DNA from: Rhodospirillaceae bacterium
Lineage (GTDB): Bacteria; Pseudomonadota; Alphaproteobacteria; MPNO01; UBA2964
Assembly: GCA_002720855.1 (NCBI GenBank)
Contig: PBIN01000014.1
Location: 248,001 to 312,000 of the forward strand
Direction of reading: 5' to 3'
DNA: 64,000 nucleotides
The position numbers were made by a program, and so were the translations under genes. This document shows, in pieces, positions 24,529-33,905 of this stretch. The notes beneath the pieces are model-generated. The model had not been told where the DNA came from, ran no database searches, and was given only the letters and a program-made list of their open reading frames with translations. Each line of letters opens with the position of its first letter. Position 1 is the stretch's first letter.

Positions 24529-26154
24529 TCAGGATGATGCTTCCTGCCGGAGCTGCGATCGGAGAATTTTGCCGTTTATGGTTTTCGGCAATTCGGCCCT
24601 GAACTCCACGACACGTGGATACAGATATGGCGCGGCGACTTTTTTTACATGGTCCTGAAGTGTTTTCACCAGCTCGTCGTCCTCAACAGATCCATCGCCT
24701 GTAACAATATACGCCTTGACGACTGTCTCGCGGCGGCCGGTGGGGTCGGGTGCCGGTACACATGCACATTCCATAACCGAAGAGTGACTTGTTAGTGCTT
24801 CTTCAACCTGAACCGGCGAAATATTGTAACCCGATGAGATAATCATATCGTCGTGCCTGGAGACGTAATGGTGGTTTCCCTTATCGTCAGCCCAGACGAG
24901 ATCCTGAAAAATACTCCAGCCGTTTCGTACCGCCTTTTGTTGCTGCTCAGGCATATTCCAGTAGACCGTCCCTGTTGGTCCCCTTGTGGCCAGTAATCCC
25001 TGCTCACCCGCCGGAAGCGGCTCGAAGCTGTCCGCGTCCAAAACGGCGACTTCGTAGCCGGGTACGGTGTGTCCGAGAGTTGCCGGGTGAGGAGGGTCTG
25101 ACGGGTTACTCGAAGATAAAAAGACATGGAGCATTTCGGTGGTGCCAAAAAACTGCTCCAGCGGTATCCCGGTTCGTTCAAGCCATTTCCGCTCGTTTGC
25201 CTCGGTTAACGGTTCACCGCCAACCATGACGCGGCGAAGCGAGGATATGTCAGCCTTATTTTCCTGCGCCAGGTGCGCAAGATTATTCACATATGAAACA
25301 ACGCCTGCGAAGATCGTCACGCCATAGCGTTCGATCTGTGCCAATGCTGTTTCGGGTGATTTATCGGCTTCAAGTACCGCGGCATGGCCGAGACGCAGAG
25401 GAAAGTAGATGAACAATCCAAAACCGAGCGCGAACGCGATTGAGGGCGGTCCAGCTAATACATCGTTTGGGCCTGGTGCAATTGAATACCGCCAATAGCT
25501 GTCGGCGATGGCCAGCATATCACGGTGACAATGGCACGTGCCCTTTGGTTCACCGGTGCTGCCTGACGTATAGAGCAGCAAACAAAGATCCTCGCCATCC
25601 ATATCCGCATACACAAACGGCGCATCTTCACTTGGCATTGCTTCAGCGAACCCGCGAAATTGTCCGGCCGGGTCAGCCGGAAAAACTACAATTTCGGTTT
25701 TGCCGTCGCGGGCATCCGCAACTGGTTTAGCCTCTTCCAGCAATTCCTCTGAAACCAGAATGAGCTTCGCTTCCGCATCTTCCGAGCGATAAATCAAATC
25801 CTTTGACCGAAGCTGAACATAGGTCGGCACCGCGATGGCACCTATCGCCTGAATCGCCAGGAGGGCAGAGACCAATTCAATACTATCGGGCATCCGAAGT
25901 ATCACGGTATCGCCAGTGTCGATGCCCAGGCTCCGAAATGCACCAGCAAATTTGTGCACCTCGCGCCGGACCTGATCGAATGTATAGGTGGTGTCATTTG
26001 CGTAGAACGCCGGTCGGTCTGACCACCCCGCCCGGACGGCTTCTTCGAGAACGCACTCAACAGCATTCAGCCTATCCGGATACTGGAGCTCCGGTAGATC
26101 GAATGTAAGTTGAGGTGCCGCATCGGCCGGGCACAGATCGGCATATTTACGCAT
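24529..26154 (-). CDS. AMP-forming acyl-CoA ligase, benzoate/2-aminobenzoate-CoA ligase-like
   Basis: 541 residues, full length for the ANL superfamily. Seen: P-loop-like LLLYTSGSTGEPKGT, acyl-pocket GTTEM, hinge region YVSRHDDMIISSGYNISP, and the C-terminal catalytic Lys in PKTINGKILR. Overall organisation and the N-terminal ADLCPADAAPQLTFDLPELQYPDRLNA (beginning ADLCPADAAPQ) resemble benzoate- and 2-aminobenzoate-CoA ligases. It activates a carboxylic acid with ATP and CoA. It lies 10 bases downstream of the luciferase-like monooxygenase gene, so the two probably treat the same aromatic or cyclic acid. The acid itself is not identified. Confidence 0.85.
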   Translation of the reverse strand: MRKYADLCPADAAPQLTFDLPELQYPDRLNAVECVLEEAVRAGWSDRPAFYANDTTYTFDQVRREVHKFAGAFRSLGIDTGDTVILRMPDSIELVSALLAIQAIGAIAVPTYVQLRSKDLIYRSEDAEAKLILVSEELLEEAKPVADARDGKTEIVVFPADPAGQFRGFAEAMPSEDAPFVYADMDGEDLCLLLYTSGSTGEPKGTCHCHRDMLAIADSYWRYSIAPGPNDVLAGPPSIAFALGFGLFIYFPLRLGHAAVLEADKSPETALAQIERYGVTIFAGVVSYVNNLAHLAQENKADISSLRRVMVGGEPLTEANERKWLERTGIPLEQFFGTTEMLHVFLSSSNPSDPPHPATLGHTVPGYEVAVLDADSFEPLPAGEQGLLATRGPTGTVYWNMPEQQQKAVRNGWSIFQDLVWADDKGNHHYVSRHDDMIISSGYNISPVQVEEALTSHSSVMECACVPAPDPTGRRETVVKAYIVTGDGSVEDDELVKTLQDHVKKVAAPYLYPRVVEFRAELPKTINGKILRSQLRQEASS

Positions 26155-26164
26155 ATTTCAGGGC

Positions 26165-27232
26165 CTAACGCTTGAGCAGCGGTAAAACTTCATCAGCGAT
26201 ACGGCGCATCTGGCCAAACTGATCTGGCGACCCAATAACAAACTGGAAGACGCTCACGCCAACATCCATGTATTCTTGGATTCGTGCGGCTACCTGCTCA
26301 GGAGGACCTGTAACGGCCCAGCGATCAACGACATCATCGCGTATCGGCGGCCCATGGAAATCTTCCAGGTGGTCGCGGATGCCTTCCCAGCCTTTGCGCG
26401 GATCGTCATTGACGTTCATGAAACAGTTGAATGCCTGAATAAATTTCTTGTCAGGGTGCTTCTCCGCACCCATGGCTTCGATCTTTTTCCAGTTTTCGGC
26501 ATATTCTTCGGGCGTTAGATGAACGGTGATCCAACCGTCGCCGTAATCGACGACCCTGTTAAGTTTCCCGGGCAGCCATCTGCCGGCGAGCTCTTCGCGC
26601 CAGGCATGATGGACCGGGCCGCCCGGCTCCGTCGGAAAATAGATACCCGAGGAAACAATGACCGTTGGCATCTCAGCGGGTATTGCCGCGCCAAGGGTAA
26701 TTTCGTTGAAGTCGAAATAGTCGCCGTGATAGGCGATCTTGTCGTTCGACCAAAGCTGTCTCATTACATCGAGACATTCATCGAACACTTTTCCGCGTTT
26801 GCCATAGAGTTTTGCAGGGCTAATTTCCTGCCCCTGTTTGAGCGCGGCGAGCCCCTCGAATTCGCGTTTTATCAGGGTAGGCGTTCCGGCACCCATACCA
26901 ACGCCCATGATCGCCCTTCCTTCGGAAATCTCATAAAGAGTCGCCCATTGATTGGCGAGCTGCACGGGATTGCGGACCTGCGGCGTCAAAATGCCGGTAC
27001 ACAAGCGAATTCGCTTGGTGCGTCCTGCTATTGTCGACAGGGCGGTAACGGGACAGTAGGCGGCGGTTGTACGGCGGCCCATCATGGCGTCATGCACCCA
27101 GACGGCATCAAAACCCATAGCCTCAGCTTCATCTGCCGCATGAATGAGGTCCGACATAGCGTACGCTTTGCCGGTTATGCCGGTGACGTTGTTAATCGAA
27201 ACACCAATAATCAGTTCATCTGCTCGTAAAAT
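26165..27232 (-). CDS. Luciferase-like (LLM class) flavin-dependent oxidoreductase, probable ATT start
   Basis: The first ATG (27157) would give 330 residues, but the frame stays open upstream and encodes family-like sequence before it (RADELIIGVSINN, the expected first beta strand). The only good start after the strong ribosome site TAGGAGGA (27240-27247, read on the minus strand) is ATT at 27232, about 7 bases away, giving 355 residues. No ATG, GTG or TTG exists there. Core features: GFDAVWVHDAMMGRR, RLCTGILTPQVRNPVQLANQWATL (in part, LTPQVRNPVQLA) and the late GPPEQVAARI. It uses reduced FMN or F420. Likely a monooxygenase co-transcribed with the acyl-CoA ligase. Confidence 0.8.
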   Translation of the reverse strand: MLRADELIIGVSINNVTGITGKAYAMSDLIHAADEAEAMGFDAVWVHDAMMGRRTTAAYCPVTALSTIAGRTKRIRLCTGILTPQVRNPVQLANQWATLYEISEGRAIMGVGMGAGTPTLIKREFEGLAALKQGQEISPAKLYGKRGKVFDECLDVMRQLWSNDKIAYHGDYFDFNEITLGAAIPAEMPTVIVSSGIYFPTEPGGPVHHAWREELAGRWLPGKLNRVVDYGDGWITVHLTPEEYAENWKKIEAMGAEKHPDKKFIQAFNCFMNVNDDPRKGWEGIRDHLEDFHGPPIRDDVVDRWAVTGPPEQVAARIQEYMDVGVSVFQFVIGSPDQFGQMRRIADEVLPLLKR

Positions 27233-27440
27233 TTTCCTGTCCTCCTATGAAGCCCATCGCTCAGCATTCCAGCTCTACTTCTCTGATTTGCGCTATACCG
27301 TTTGCTGAATTCGATAAACCAGCACCGTATCGCTGACCGTGTCATGGCCAAAACTCGGCGCGATAGTAAGGCGGTATTGCCCGTTAGAAAACCCAACCAA
27401 AGACATGCGAAAGCAGGTCATAAAACTACCATGGGAAATG

Positions 27441-28145
27441 TTATGACACCTTTGCGCCCGCTTTCCCCATGCTCGAATTCTGGCGCCGGGCTGCGCCAAT
27501 CCGGCCCATCGCGTCGGGGTCCGCACTGGCTGATATATGGGTGCCGGATGCGATATCAGCCGTAAAATTTGCCGAATTGATATCGACCGATGAATTGCCG
27601 TCGATATCAAACAGAAGGAATCCAAAGCCAGCGGAGGCCGTGGAGGTGAGTGGGCCAAAGAAATTGTCGTAATCTGCAGTGAGAATATAGCCGGTAGCGA
27701 GAACGCCAACTGGAAGACTGCTGAGGGCGGTGTAATTTACGTTGAAGGTGTTTACCCCGTCAGAAAACTCCCAATCGCTGGTTTTAAAAGGAAAGGGTGC
27801 TCCCTGGCCATCGAAGGCGATAAAATCAGCCTGGTTTACGACGGCTTCGCTGACGCCAAGAAGCGTGGCGAGAGATGCCGAATCTGTAGTGGTTTTGTCA
27901 CCGGTGCCAAAGCCGCCAAACGTCGCTGACTCTGCGATACCATCGGACCCTGCTCCGCCTTCATGAAGGCCGGAGGCAATGCCGTCGGGCGTGCCCAGCA
28001 CCACTGCCGGATCAAAAGGCCCACCATTGGTCACGACGTTTGAAAACGAATTTGCCCAATTTATATCAAGCGGCACCGCCTGTAATGGCAGCGCGTGCAC
28101 GCAGGATATCAAAAGGCTGAAAACGGCTAATCTTATAAATTTCAT
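27441..28145 (-). CDS. Secreted protein, PEP-CTERM-like but without the anchor
   Basis: 234 residues from the Met at 28145, which begins a good signal peptide (MKFIRLAVFSLLISC, cleavage near LQA); the frame also opens at 28193. The mature part is Gly, Thr, Ser and Asp rich with beta character and has FLLFDIDGNSSVDINS. The end reads ADPDAMGRIGAARRQN, recalling a PEP-CTERM tail (PxPxAMGLIGxxxxARRR) that has lost its membrane helix. It is divergent from the intact PEP-CTERM gene at 28393. Probably a relative with a degenerate or deleted anchor; function unknown. Confidence 0.55.
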   Translation of the reverse strand: MKFIRLAVFSLLISCVHALPLQAVPLDINWANSFSNVVTNGGPFDPAVVLGTPDGIASGLHEGGAGSDGIAESATFGGFGTGDKTTTDSASLATLLGVSEAVVNQADFIAFDGQGAPFPFKTSDWEFSDGVNTFNVNYTALSSLPVGVLATGYILTADYDNFFGPLTSTASAGFGFLLFDIDGNSSVDINSANFTADIASGTHISASADPDAMGRIGAARRQNSSMGKAGAKVS

Positions 28146-28392
28146 GGCTTCTTGATCATTTCTTTTGATTTCAAGATCAATCCACCAACCCAAGACATTT
28201 TTACAAAAATTTTGTGTTTTTTTTCAATCTAAACCGATGTTCATGGTGATAATTCGAAAATCCGATAAGCAGTCGTAATCACTCAAGAGGAGCGCGCTTA
28301 TGGTTAATTTTTGCGACAATTCTGCAATTTCAATTGTTGGAGATTTTTAGTAGATTGGGTGGGGGTTGGCGTGACAAATTAAGGTTACGCAT

Positions 28393-29088
28393 ATGTTCCG
28401 ACTGCTAAGAATTCTCAGCTTATCCGGTATGTTTGGTATGCTTTTCGCAGGGCTTCCGGCGCATGCCACGTTGCTCGGCCCAACGCCTTATTTGCAGGCC
28501 TCGGATAGCCCGTGGGCCAGCACGTCATTTTCGTATTTTCACCTTGAGGATTTTGAAGACGGTTTATTGAACACCCCCGGTGTTTCAGTTAATTCGGGTG
28601 CCGCTGTATCCTTGCCAAATCCCAATAACGTTTCTGTTGACGCTGATGATGGTTCAATAGACGGCTCGGGTACAGCAGGTCATTCCATGGCTCACGGCAG
28701 TGGATTTACCGGAATCACATTTACGTTCGATGAGCTCGCATTGGGTGCGTTGCCTACTCACGCCGGACTTGTTTGGACTGATGGCGTCAACGATGTAATT
28801 TTTGAAGTCTTCGACGGTATAGGAACACTGATCGGTACAAGCGGTCCTCAGACCATCGCTCAAAGTGGCTTCAACGGCGGCACGGCGGAAGACAGTTTTT
28901 TTGGCTTTGAACATTCAGGCGGCATAGGCAGCATCAGCATCCGCCACACCCATTCGTTTTTTGGCATTGAAGTCGACCATCTTCAGTACGGGTTAGCAGC
29001 ATCGGTGCCTGAACCGGGGGCGCTGGCTGTGTTTAGTCTTGGGCTAATTGGATTTGTCATCATCCGACGGCGGCGCGCCATCCGCTAA
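28393..29088 (+). CDS. PEP-CTERM sorting domain protein
   Basis: 231 residues: signal peptide (MFRLLRILSLSGMFGMLFAG, cleavage near AHA), an extracellular beta-rich domain with a GxGxxGITFTFDE segment typical of this group, and a C-terminal anchor made of VPEPGALAVF, a short membrane helix (SLGLIGFVII) and RRRRAIR. This is the textbook PEP-CTERM signal recognised by exosortase, which would process it for release with exopolysaccharide. The exosortase gene is not in the window. Function of the extracellular domain unknown. Confidence 0.9.
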   Translation: MFRLLRILSLSGMFGMLFAGLPAHATLLGPTPYLQASDSPWASTSFSYFHLEDFEDGLLNTPGVSVNSGAAVSLPNPNNVSVDADDGSIDGSGTAGHSMAHGSGFTGITFTFDELALGALPTHAGLVWTDGVNDVIFEVFDGIGTLIGTSGPQTIAQSGFNGGTAEDSFFGFEHSGGIGSISIRHTHSFFGIEVDHLQYGLAASVPEPGALAVFSLGLIGFVIIRRRRAIR

Positions 29089-29152
29089 CACTATCTTTCC
29101 AAATCTCACTGCTCCCAATAAGTTAGCGCCTCCACGAAAGGGGTAGTTGGAT

Positions 29153-30796
29153 ATGACAGTTATCGGGGGCTTTGATTACATCATCGTTGGTGCGGGGTCG
29201 GCAGGCTGCACGTTAGCCGGGCGGCTCACGGAGGATCCGGAAAAGAAGGTTCTGCTGCTCGAAGCAGGCGGATGGGATCGTGATCCGTGGATTCATATTC
29301 CCCTTGGCTGGGGACGTATTCTCCAGCGTCGCGATCACGACTGGATGTATTTCGCTGAGCCATCAGAATCTATGGACGGACGCGCAATAGAATGCGCGCG
29401 CGGCAAGATTATCGGCGGTTCAAGTACCATCAACGCAATGGCGTATTACCACGGCCATCCTTGCGATTATGACCGTTGGGCATCAAACGGATTACCGGGA
29501 TGGTCCTATGCAGATGTGCTGCCGTATTTCCGTCGATCCGAGGATTGGGAGGGAGGCGAAGATACCTATCGCGGTGCCGGCGGCCCTCTAACATCCTGCT
29601 ATACAACATTTGAAGACCCGCTTTGCGATGCGTTTATTGAAGCCGGAAAGCGGATGGGAATTTCCTATACCAAAGATTACAACGGCGCGGATCCGAACGG
29701 ATTCGCCCACATCCAGGCGACACTTCGCAAGGGGAGGCGATGGAGTGCTGCTGCTGCGTATGTTCATCCCGCCAAAAAGCGCGCAAATCTTCGAATTGAA
29801 ACCAATGCGTTGGCAGAGAAAATCATTTTCGACGGCAACCGTGCTGTCGGCGTGACATTCAAACAGGGCAGCAGGACGATTACTGCGATGGCCGATGCAG
29901 AAGTCCTGCTTGCGGGTGGATCAATAAACTCGCCACAGTTGCTGATGCTTTCGGGTGTTGGTGACCCGGCGCATCTCAAACAGCATGGCATTGAAGTCAC
30001 GGCTGACCTGGAGGGCGTTGGCCAAAATCTTTGCGATCATACGTCTTCGGCCTTTGTATTTCGTCGTAATGATGGCGGGCCGTTCCAGCAAAACATGCGT
30101 CTTGACCGCGTCGGGCTATCTCTGATTCGCTCCTATCTGGGGTTGGGCGGGTTCGCATCGGATCTGCCCTTTGGCATTACGGCATTTGTGAAATCGCGGG
30201 AGGAAGAACCGGTTCCTGATCTTCAGCTATTATTCTGGATGGGAGCAACAACGACGGCGGCCCCCTGGTTGCCACCCTTCAAGAAAGCCTTCGCGGATTC
30301 TTTTTCTGTGCGGGCCATGCCAATGCGTCCTGAAAGTCGTGGTCATCTGTCACTGACTTCCTCTGACCCGAATGAGGCGCCGAAAATCCATCAGGCATTT
30401 TTGGAGACTGAAGAAGAATGGCGCGTCATGCGGGCTGGCTTGCGGAAAATCCGCGAGCTTGTTGGTCAGGAACCTCTGTCGGCATTCGGCGGTGAAGAGT
30501 TGATCCCAGGTGCGGATAACACTTCGGACGAGGCGATCGATGCACACGTACGAAAGACCATGATCACCGTTCATCATCCAATAGGCACCTGCAAGATGGG
30601 GGGTGAAGATGACCCGATGGCGGTTGTTGATGCGGAGTTGCGGGTTCGGGGCGTCGAGAATCTACGCGTGATCGATACGTCGGTAATGCCCGATCTCATC
30701 GGCGGCGCGACGAACGCGCCTATCATAATGATGGCAGAAAAGGCCGCAGATATGATCCTTGGCAAGCCGCCGTTGCCGCCTGCGGAGCTTCCCTGA
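29153..30796 (+). CDS. GMC family oxidoreductase (choline/alcohol dehydrogenase type)
   Basis: 547 residues from ATG 29153; a TTG two codons earlier is less likely because the purine-rich GAAAGGGG sits correctly for the ATG. FAD motif IIVGAGSAGCTLAGRL at the start, GMC signature GGSSTINAMAYYHG, and the C-terminal catalytic region with HHPIGTCKMG and TNAPIIMMAEKAAD. The His of VHHPIGT is the likely active-site base. It oxidises a primary alcohol or sugar with FAD. A similar but not identical gene lies at 43040-44680. Stands alone between the PEP-CTERM gene and the DUF3179 gene. Confidence 0.9.
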   Translation: MTVIGGFDYIIVGAGSAGCTLAGRLTEDPEKKVLLLEAGGWDRDPWIHIPLGWGRILQRRDHDWMYFAEPSESMDGRAIECARGKIIGGSSTINAMAYYHGHPCDYDRWASNGLPGWSYADVLPYFRRSEDWEGGEDTYRGAGGPLTSCYTTFEDPLCDAFIEAGKRMGISYTKDYNGADPNGFAHIQATLRKGRRWSAAAAYVHPAKKRANLRIETNALAEKIIFDGNRAVGVTFKQGSRTITAMADAEVLLAGGSINSPQLLMLSGVGDPAHLKQHGIEVTADLEGVGQNLCDHTSSAFVFRRNDGGPFQQNMRLDRVGLSLIRSYLGLGGFASDLPFGITAFVKSREEEPVPDLQLLFWMGATTTAAPWLPPFKKAFADSFSVRAMPMRPESRGHLSLTSSDPNEAPKIHQAFLETEEEWRVMRAGLRKIRELVGQEPLSAFGGEELIPGADNTSDEAIDAHVRKTMITVHHPIGTCKMGGEDDPMAVVDAELRVRGVENLRVIDTSVMPDLIGGATNAPIIMMAEKAADMILGKPPLPPAELP

Positions 30797-30903
30797 AAGC
30801 TCTTCCGTTCAACTCTCTACACGGGATTGTGAAGCATTTTCTATAGCTTGATAGCACACCTATGTCTTAGGAGAAGCCTTTATCAAGACTGTAGCGAGGG
30901 GCA

Positions 30904-32289
30904 ATGTTACGAAAATTTATTTTTGCGGGTACGATTGCAACGGCAATTTATTTGCCGGTTGTTACCCCCGTAAACTCCGCGCCCCTAAGTGACGAAGTCG
31001 TTGATGAACTAAGTCGCGATATTGCTTTTTCGCGTCTGAGCAATATTCAGCGTTCCCTGGATCAGCTTGTTAATCGCGGCAAGACGGATGTCGTCGCGGC
31101 AATGATTATTGGCCTGCGGTACAGCCGGTATCAGGCACAGATCAGCACCGCGATCAGCGCTTTGACGGGTGCAAAAATTCGCGACTGGAGAGAGGCTATG
31201 CTTTGGCAGCAGGCAAATCCCGATGTCGTGCCGCACATTAGCTACCGCGATATCAAGTTTACGCTTCTTCGCGTAATTGATCTCAAGTTTATGCGGTTCC
31301 TCGGCGGGAAACGCAGCAATCGAAAAAGCATGAAGATCAGGCTCGAGGAAATCTCCTGGGGTGGCGTCAAGGTGGACGGCATCCCAGCACTTGATGACCC
31401 CAAGCGCATACCGGCGAATGAGGCCGATTACCTTCTCGATTCAGATTTGGTCTTTGGCGTCAAAATTAATGGCGATGCTCGGGCATATCCTTTGCGCATC
31501 ATGGGGTGGCACGAGATGTTCAACGACACTATTGGCGGCGTGCCGGTAGCGCTCGCCTATTGCACCCTTTGCGGCGCCGGAATCCTGTTTGAGACAAAGC
31601 TTCCAGACCGTGAGGAGCCGTTCGTTTTTGGGTCGTCGGGCTTTTTATATCGTTCGAACAAATTAATGTTTGATCGCGAAACAGATAGCCTGTGGAATCA
31701 GTTTACGGGAGAGCCGGTTAGCGGTCCCTTGGTAAACTCCGGAATCACACTGAAAATTCGGCCGGTAGTTATAACCTCATGGGGCAAGTGGAAAGCGCAG
31801 CACCCGAATACGGATGTTCTGTCGCTCGATACGGGTCATCAGCGAAATTACAGTTCCGGGTTCGTATACAAGGAATATTTTGCAAGTCCCAACTTGATGT
31901 TTCCGGCGATCGTTCGCAGCGAAAAACATGTGAAACGAAAAGACTATGTATTTGGTATTCGTGACGTGGGTGCAGCAAAGGCGTGGCCGCTCGCTGCATT
32001 TTCAAAGCAACCGGTCATCAATGATTCCGTTGGAAACCGTAGTGTGGTTCTGATTGGCGATACAAAGACACGAACCGTAAGGGCTTACGAACGAAATGAT
32101 CTCCAATTTTCTGCAAGTAACGAGCTTGGATCGATTGTCGGGCCCAATGGCACATGGAAAATAACCGAGAGTGCGCTCGTCGGTCCAAAAGGCCAGAAAC
32201 TTGCTCGTGTTCCTGGCCACATTAGCTTTTGGTTCGCATGGGATGGCTATCTAGGTGTCGATAGCGCGCTCTACAAAATTCCGCGCTAG
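30904..32289 (+). CDS. Exported DUF3179 domain protein
   Basis: 461 residues with a signal peptide (FIFAGTIATAIYLPVV, cleavage after NSA). The DUF3179 core is clear: ALDDPKRIPANEADYLLDSDLVFGVKINGDARAYP (in part, FGVKINGDARAYPLRIM), WHEMFNDTIGGVPVALAYCTLCGAG with the conserved CxxC, GSSGFLYRSNKLMFDRETDSLWNQ (in part, YRSNKLMFDR). The conserved Cys and His suggest a metal or redox site. The family is widespread in marine bacteria and has no settled function. Single gene, convergent with the binding-protein gene at 32317. Confidence 0.85.
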   Translation: MLRKFIFAGTIATAIYLPVVTPVNSAPLSDEVVDELSRDIAFSRLSNIQRSLDQLVNRGKTDVVAAMIIGLRYSRYQAQISTAISALTGAKIRDWREAMLWQQANPDVVPHISYRDIKFTLLRVIDLKFMRFLGGKRSNRKSMKIRLEEISWGGVKVDGIPALDDPKRIPANEADYLLDSDLVFGVKINGDARAYPLRIMGWHEMFNDTIGGVPVALAYCTLCGAGILFETKLPDREEPFVFGSSGFLYRSNKLMFDRETDSLWNQFTGEPVSGPLVNSGITLKIRPVVITSWGKWKAQHPNTDVLSLDTGHQRNYSSGFVYKEYFASPNLMFPAIVRSEKHVKRKDYVFGIRDVGAAKAWPLAAFSKQPVINDSVGNRSVVLIGDTKTRTVRAYERNDLQFSASNELGSIVGPNGTWKITESALVGPKGQKLARVPGHISFWFAWDGYLGVDSALYKIPR

Positions 32290-32316
32290 GTCTCAACAGC
32301 TAGACACCATTGGCAC

Positions 32317-33318
32317 CTAACTGCCTCTCACTGACTCAACAAACAGATCATCGACCGAGAGCGGTCTGTCCATTAAACCCTGATCGTCGCAATATCCAAG
32401 GAAGGCCTCAAGATTTGCGCGGTTGGCGTCAACACCGGATGGCCAAAGATCGGAACCCATCCGTTTTTGTTGCGCTTTATAAATATTGGAAGTCCAGGCG
32501 AGCAGGGCGTAGGCGGGGTCTTCGTAATATTGATAGGCTATGTCCTTCGACCGTTTCCACATATCGATCAGGGCCTTGGGAAGTTCCGGTGCCTTTTCAA
32601 ATGCATCGCGACGCATCGCAAGCAAATGCATGACTGGAAAATAGCCGTATTTTTTAAAATATCGCTCGTCTTCGGCCTCGGGGTCGGTAAAGAGTCGATG
32701 GATAGAATCGCCTGCCGCAGCTAGCGACTGCAATGATCTCGCCGGGGGTTGCGGACAAATCATTGCATCAATATCACCCTCGACCAGCATCTCGCCAATT
32801 TCGACACCGTCGGGCATACGCTCTACAGAAACGCCGTCGGGAAATTCGACAGGCAACTGTTCCGGGCGCATGCAGTGCCAGTTGATGTCGCGCCAGTCGA
32901 CACCGTAATCCCGTTTCAGATCCCCTTTGGCCAAAACGGAAAGCGTGACCTGAAAGGCTGTGATACCAACGTTTCGGCCGACTAAATCTTGCGGTGTTTT
33001 AATGCCGCTTTTGGCATTCACGTAAATCTGGCTCATGGAGAAATACCGGCGCGGAAAAACCGGTATGCCGACCATTGGAAAATCAGGGTCGCGCGACAGG
33101 CCCAAAATGTATGAGCCCAGCGACATCTCGCAGATATCGAACTCTAGGTCTTTCAGCATTCTGTGATGCCGATCGAGCCCGTGACGCCGTTCCAGAGTTT
33201 CACCGATTTCGAGAACCTTTAGATCAATACCGTTGGGCGCTTCGATTTGCCCCGTAAAAAACGGCATGTGACGCTCGTAAAGCTCCAACGCGATGGACAG
33301 TTCCAACCTAGCCTCCAT
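32317..33318 (-). CDS. Substrate-binding-fold protein, 4,5-dihydroxyphthalate-decarboxylase-like
   Basis: 333 residues without a signal peptide. It has the two-lobed periplasmic-binding-protein fold of the NMT1/Pht5 group: DICEMSLGSYILGLSRD, FSMSQIYVNAKSGIKTPQDLVGRNVGI (in part, YVNAKSGIKTPQDLVG), and DAMICPQPPAR. 4,5-dihydroxyphthalate decarboxylase (Pht5) is a cytoplasmic enzyme on this fold and a common annotation for relatives; whether this one is an enzyme or a ligand-binding protein cannot be told. It has no neighbouring transporter genes, which slightly favours an enzyme. Confidence 0.75.
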   Translation of the reverse strand: MEARLELSIALELYERHMPFFTGQIEAPNGIDLKVLEIGETLERRHGLDRHHRMLKDLEFDICEMSLGSYILGLSRDPDFPMVGIPVFPRRYFSMSQIYVNAKSGIKTPQDLVGRNVGITAFQVTLSVLAKGDLKRDYGVDWRDINWHCMRPEQLPVEFPDGVSVERMPDGVEIGEMLVEGDIDAMICPQPPARSLQSLAAAGDSIHRLFTDPEAEDERYFKKYGYFPVMHLLAMRRDAFEKAPELPKALIDMWKRSKDIAYQYYEDPAYALLAWTSNIYKAQQKRMGSDLWPSGVDANRANLEAFLGYCDDQGLMDRPLSVDDLFVESVRGS

Positions 33319-33409
33319 AATTCGAAAAGGCAGAATGAGGCCCGGTTCGCGACGTGTAAAGGCACAGCGCGACGGGCCGTATCTGTCTTGAAAATAAGTG
33401 AGCTAGGTT

Positions 33410-33895
33410 TTAGGCGGCAGCTTGCGCCTCTGTTTGCGATTGGAGATAGTTTTCCAAACCCATCTTGTCGATCAGACCAAGCTGTTTTTCCAACCAGTAG
33501 GCGTGATCCTCTTCAGTGTCCTGAAGCAGCTCAATCAAGAGGTCACGTGTTACATAGTCCTGTTGTTTCTCGCAAACCGCAATTGCCTTCTTTAAGTCTT
33601 TTACTACGGCAATTTCGTAAGCAAGATCGTTCTTGAGCATTTGCGGAACGGTCTTGCCAATCTTGAGCCTGTTGCGGGACGCAATGTCGGGAGTGCCCTC
33701 GAGAAACAGAATACGTTCTACAAGCTGGGACGCATGTAACAGCTCGTCTTCCTGCTCATGTTTAATACGTTCATAGAGAGCATCGAAGCCCCAGTCGTGA
33801 TACATGCGCGAGTGCACGAAGTACTGATCCGCTGAAGAAAGTTCTCCGGTTAGGAGAGCATTCAATGTGTCGATGACGATCTTTTTGCCTTTCAT
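33410..33895 (-). CDS. bfr: Bacterioferritin, ferroxidase subunit without heme ligand
   Basis: 161 residues, a four-helix ferritin subunit. Aligned to Escherichia coli Bfr, all ferroxidase ligands are present: Glu18, Glu51, His54, Glu94, then Glu128 and His131 (one-residue shift). The axial heme ligand Met52 is replaced by Leu52 (EDELLHAS). It oxidises and stores iron in a 24-mer. The gene starts 10 bases after its paralogue, so both subunits are made together and probably assemble into one shell, this one carrying the catalytic centre. Confidence 0.93.
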   Translation of the reverse strand: MKGKKIVIDTLNALLTGELSSADQYFVHSRMYHDWGFDALYERIKHEQEDELLHASQLVERILFLEGTPDIASRNRLKIGKTVPQMLKNDLAYEIAVVKDLKKAIAVCEKQQDYVTRDLLIELLQDTEEDHAYWLEKQLGLIDKMGLENYLQSQTEAQAAA

Positions 33896-33905
33896 GATCG
33901 GTTCC

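Noticed and set aside
28360-28390. A sigma-54 promoter in front of the PEP-CTERM gene, as found in some PEP-CTERM loci
   Set aside because: TTGGCGTG is present but the matching TTGC element at the correct spacing is not.
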